Shown: one piece after another, positions 50,440 to 51,664 of the stretch
Layout of the letters: each line of letters starts with the position of its first letter
Position numbering within the stretch: position 1 is the stretch's first letter
Source of the DNA: Sphingobium sp. CCH11-B1
Lineage (GTDB): Bacteria; Pseudomonadota; Alphaproteobacteria; Sphingomonadales; Sphingomonadaceae
Direction: 5' to 3'
Length of the DNA stretch: 51,664 nucleotides
NCBI RefSeq assembly: GCF_001556865.1
Contig: NZ_LSJY01000056.1
Span: 1 to 51,664 of the forward strand
The notes under the pieces: generated by a model
The model's input: the letters and a program-made list of their open reading frames with translations, nothing else
Told to the model about the DNA's origin: nothing
Database searches by the model: none
Program-made: the position numbers and the translations under genes

Positions 50440-51664
50440 ATGGCCGAGTCGCATCATAATCACAGCTGCTGCGCCCATTCCGGGCCTGCGACACCGGGAA
50501 TGGCAATCGATCCTGTCTGCGGGATGAGCGTCGATCCGGCGATTACCGAGCATGTCACGGTCCACGACGGCACGCATCACTACTTCTGCAGCGCCGGTTG
50601 CCTGGCCATGTTCAATGCCGATCCGGCTCGATATTTGAGCGATGCGCCTCGCCGAGCCAAGCTTGCACCTGAAGGCGCGATCTGGACCTGCCCGATGCAT
50701 CCCGAGATCCAGCGGCCGGGTCCGGGCAGTTGTCCGATCTGCGGCATGGCGCTGGAGCCGATGACCCCCACGCTCGGCGAAGGTCCGTCTGCCGAATTTG
50801 CCGACATGAAGCAGCGCTTCGTCATCGGCCTCATTTTGACGCTGCCCGTTGTGGTGCTTGAAATGGGCGGTCATCTGTTGGGGCTCGACCGATTTATCGA
50901 CCCTCGGTTGTCGAACTGGCTGCAAATGGCGCTGGCGACGCCTGTGGTTCTCTGGGCCGGCTGGCCATTCTTCGAGCGTGGCTGGGCCTCGTTAAAAAGC
51001 CGTCATCTCAATATGTTCACTCTCATCGCCATGGGGACCGGCGTTGCCTGGGCCTACAGCATGGTGGCCGCACTATCGCCCGGCGTCTTCCCGAAGGCGT
51101 TTCAGACCGCACATGGCGCTGTCCCAACCTATTTCGAGGCTGCAGCGGTGATTACCGTGCTGGTGCTGCTCGGCCAATTGCTCGAACTGCGCGCACGCGA
51201 AACCACCAGCGGCGCGATCCGCGTTCTGCTCGACCTCTCGCCCAAGCTCGCCCGCCGCGTTCGTTCCGACGGATCCGACGAGGAAATCGCTCTCGACCAG
51301 GTGCTGGTTGGCGATACCCTGCGCGTCCGTCCCGGCGAGAAGGTGCCGGTCGATGGCCAAGTTCTCGATGGGCGCGGCACGGTCGATGAATCGATGGTGA
51401 CCGGCGAGTCCATGCCGGTGACCAAAGAGGCGGGCGCGAAGCTGATCGGCGGAACCATCAACCAGACCGGCGGGCTTGTGATGCGCGCCGAGAAGATCGG
51501 GCGCGACACCATGCTGGCGCGCATCGTCCAGATGGTCGCCGATGCGCAGCGCAGCCGCGCGCCGATCCAGCGCCTTGCCGACACGGTTTCGGGATGGTTC
51601 GTGCCGACGGTGATCGCGGTCGCGGCGATCGCCTTTGTTGCCTGGTCGCTGGTCGGCCCGTCCC
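50440..51664 (+). CDS. Copper-translocating P-type ATPase, partial
   Basis: N-terminal 408 residues; the gene runs off the window. Order: His/Cys-rich tail (SHHNHSCCAHSG), YHS domain (DPVCGMSVD ... FCSAGCLAMFNADPARYL), heavy-metal binding domain (WTCPMHPEIQRPGPGSCPICGM), membrane helices, then the actuator domain with DESMVTGESMPV. The CPC and DKTGT motifs would lie beyond the end. Likely exports Cu(I). AAGGAG precedes the ATG at 50440. Confidence 0.93.
   Translation, partial: MAESHHNHSCCAHSGPATPGMAIDPVCGMSVDPAITEHVTVHDGTHHYFCSAGCLAMFNADPARYLSDAPRRAKLAPEGAIWTCPMHPEIQRPGPGSCPICGMALEPMTPTLGEGPSAEFADMKQRFVIGLILTLPVVVLEMGGHLLGLDRFIDPRLSNWLQMALATPVVLWAGWPFFERGWASLKSRHLNMFTLIAMGTGVAWAYSMVAALSPGVFPKAFQTAHGAVPTYFEAAAVITVLVLLGQLLELRARETTSGAIRVLLDLSPKLARRVRSDGSDEEIALDQVLVGDTLRVRPGEKVPVDGQVLDGRGTVDESMVTGESMPVTKEAGAKLIGGTINQTGGLVMRAEKIGRDTMLARIVQMVADAQRSRAPIQRLADTVSGWFVPTVIAVAAIAFVAWSLVGPS

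Overview
The window looks like a chromosomal segment of an aerobic, high-GC alphaproteobacterium, most likely a sphingomonad. The grounds are protein similarity to family members I recognise, the oxygen-dependent (CobG/CobN-type) cobalamin route, the alphaproteobacterial Fur type and a DUF4170 gene. The genus is inference. No rRNA, tRNA, CRISPR array or phage block was found.

Layout. 1-1145: a truncated IS3-family element whose outer end sits 2 bp before the fur start codon. 1146-2628: fur, convergent with bioB, whose product carries a 6-residue tandem duplication. 2782-13801: a nitrate assimilation locus, with narK-nirB-nirD-nasA followed by a DUF4170 gene and a class I glutamine amidotransferase on the minus strand, a divergent PP2C phosphatase/protein kinase fusion, and a NasS-like nitrate-binding protein with no canonical start codon. 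14117-17658: a cobalamin riboswitch, a TonB-dependent receptor and a NiCoT cobalt/nickel permease, followed by a small orphan helix-turn-helix-like ORF. 18171-40012: a second, very similar cobalamin riboswitch preceded by a 15-bp perfect inverted repeat, then a tightly overlapping operon cobW-N-G-H-I-J-(K reversed)-L-E-M-B-A-F-O-bluB-DUF1636-T-phosphatase-S-C-D-Q-P. This covers nearly all of aerobic adenosylcobalamin synthesis from uroporphyrinogen III, including the lower ligand. The CobS/CobT partners of the CobN chelatase are not in the window. cobK alone is inverted.

40313-44606 is a divalent-metal block: CDF exporter, PbrT-like FTR1 permease with a c-type haem domain, divergent MerR regulator and an MFS transporter. 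44705-51664 is a copper block: copB and copA behind a CnrY-CnrX-CnrH-like transmembrane signalling module with an ECF sigma factor, then divergent copC-copD and a truncated copper P-type ATPase. Three promoters in this block (before the cnrY-like gene, copA and copC) share one bipartite motif, GAGGG-N14-YGCGTAT, with identical spacing. They are the best candidates for a regulon of the local sigma factor.

Working model: the two B12 riboswitches let cobalamin shut off both cobalt import and cobalamin synthesis. The nitrate genes form one assimilatory unit with probable post-translational control. The right end is a metal-resistance region controlled by a MerR protein and an ECF system.
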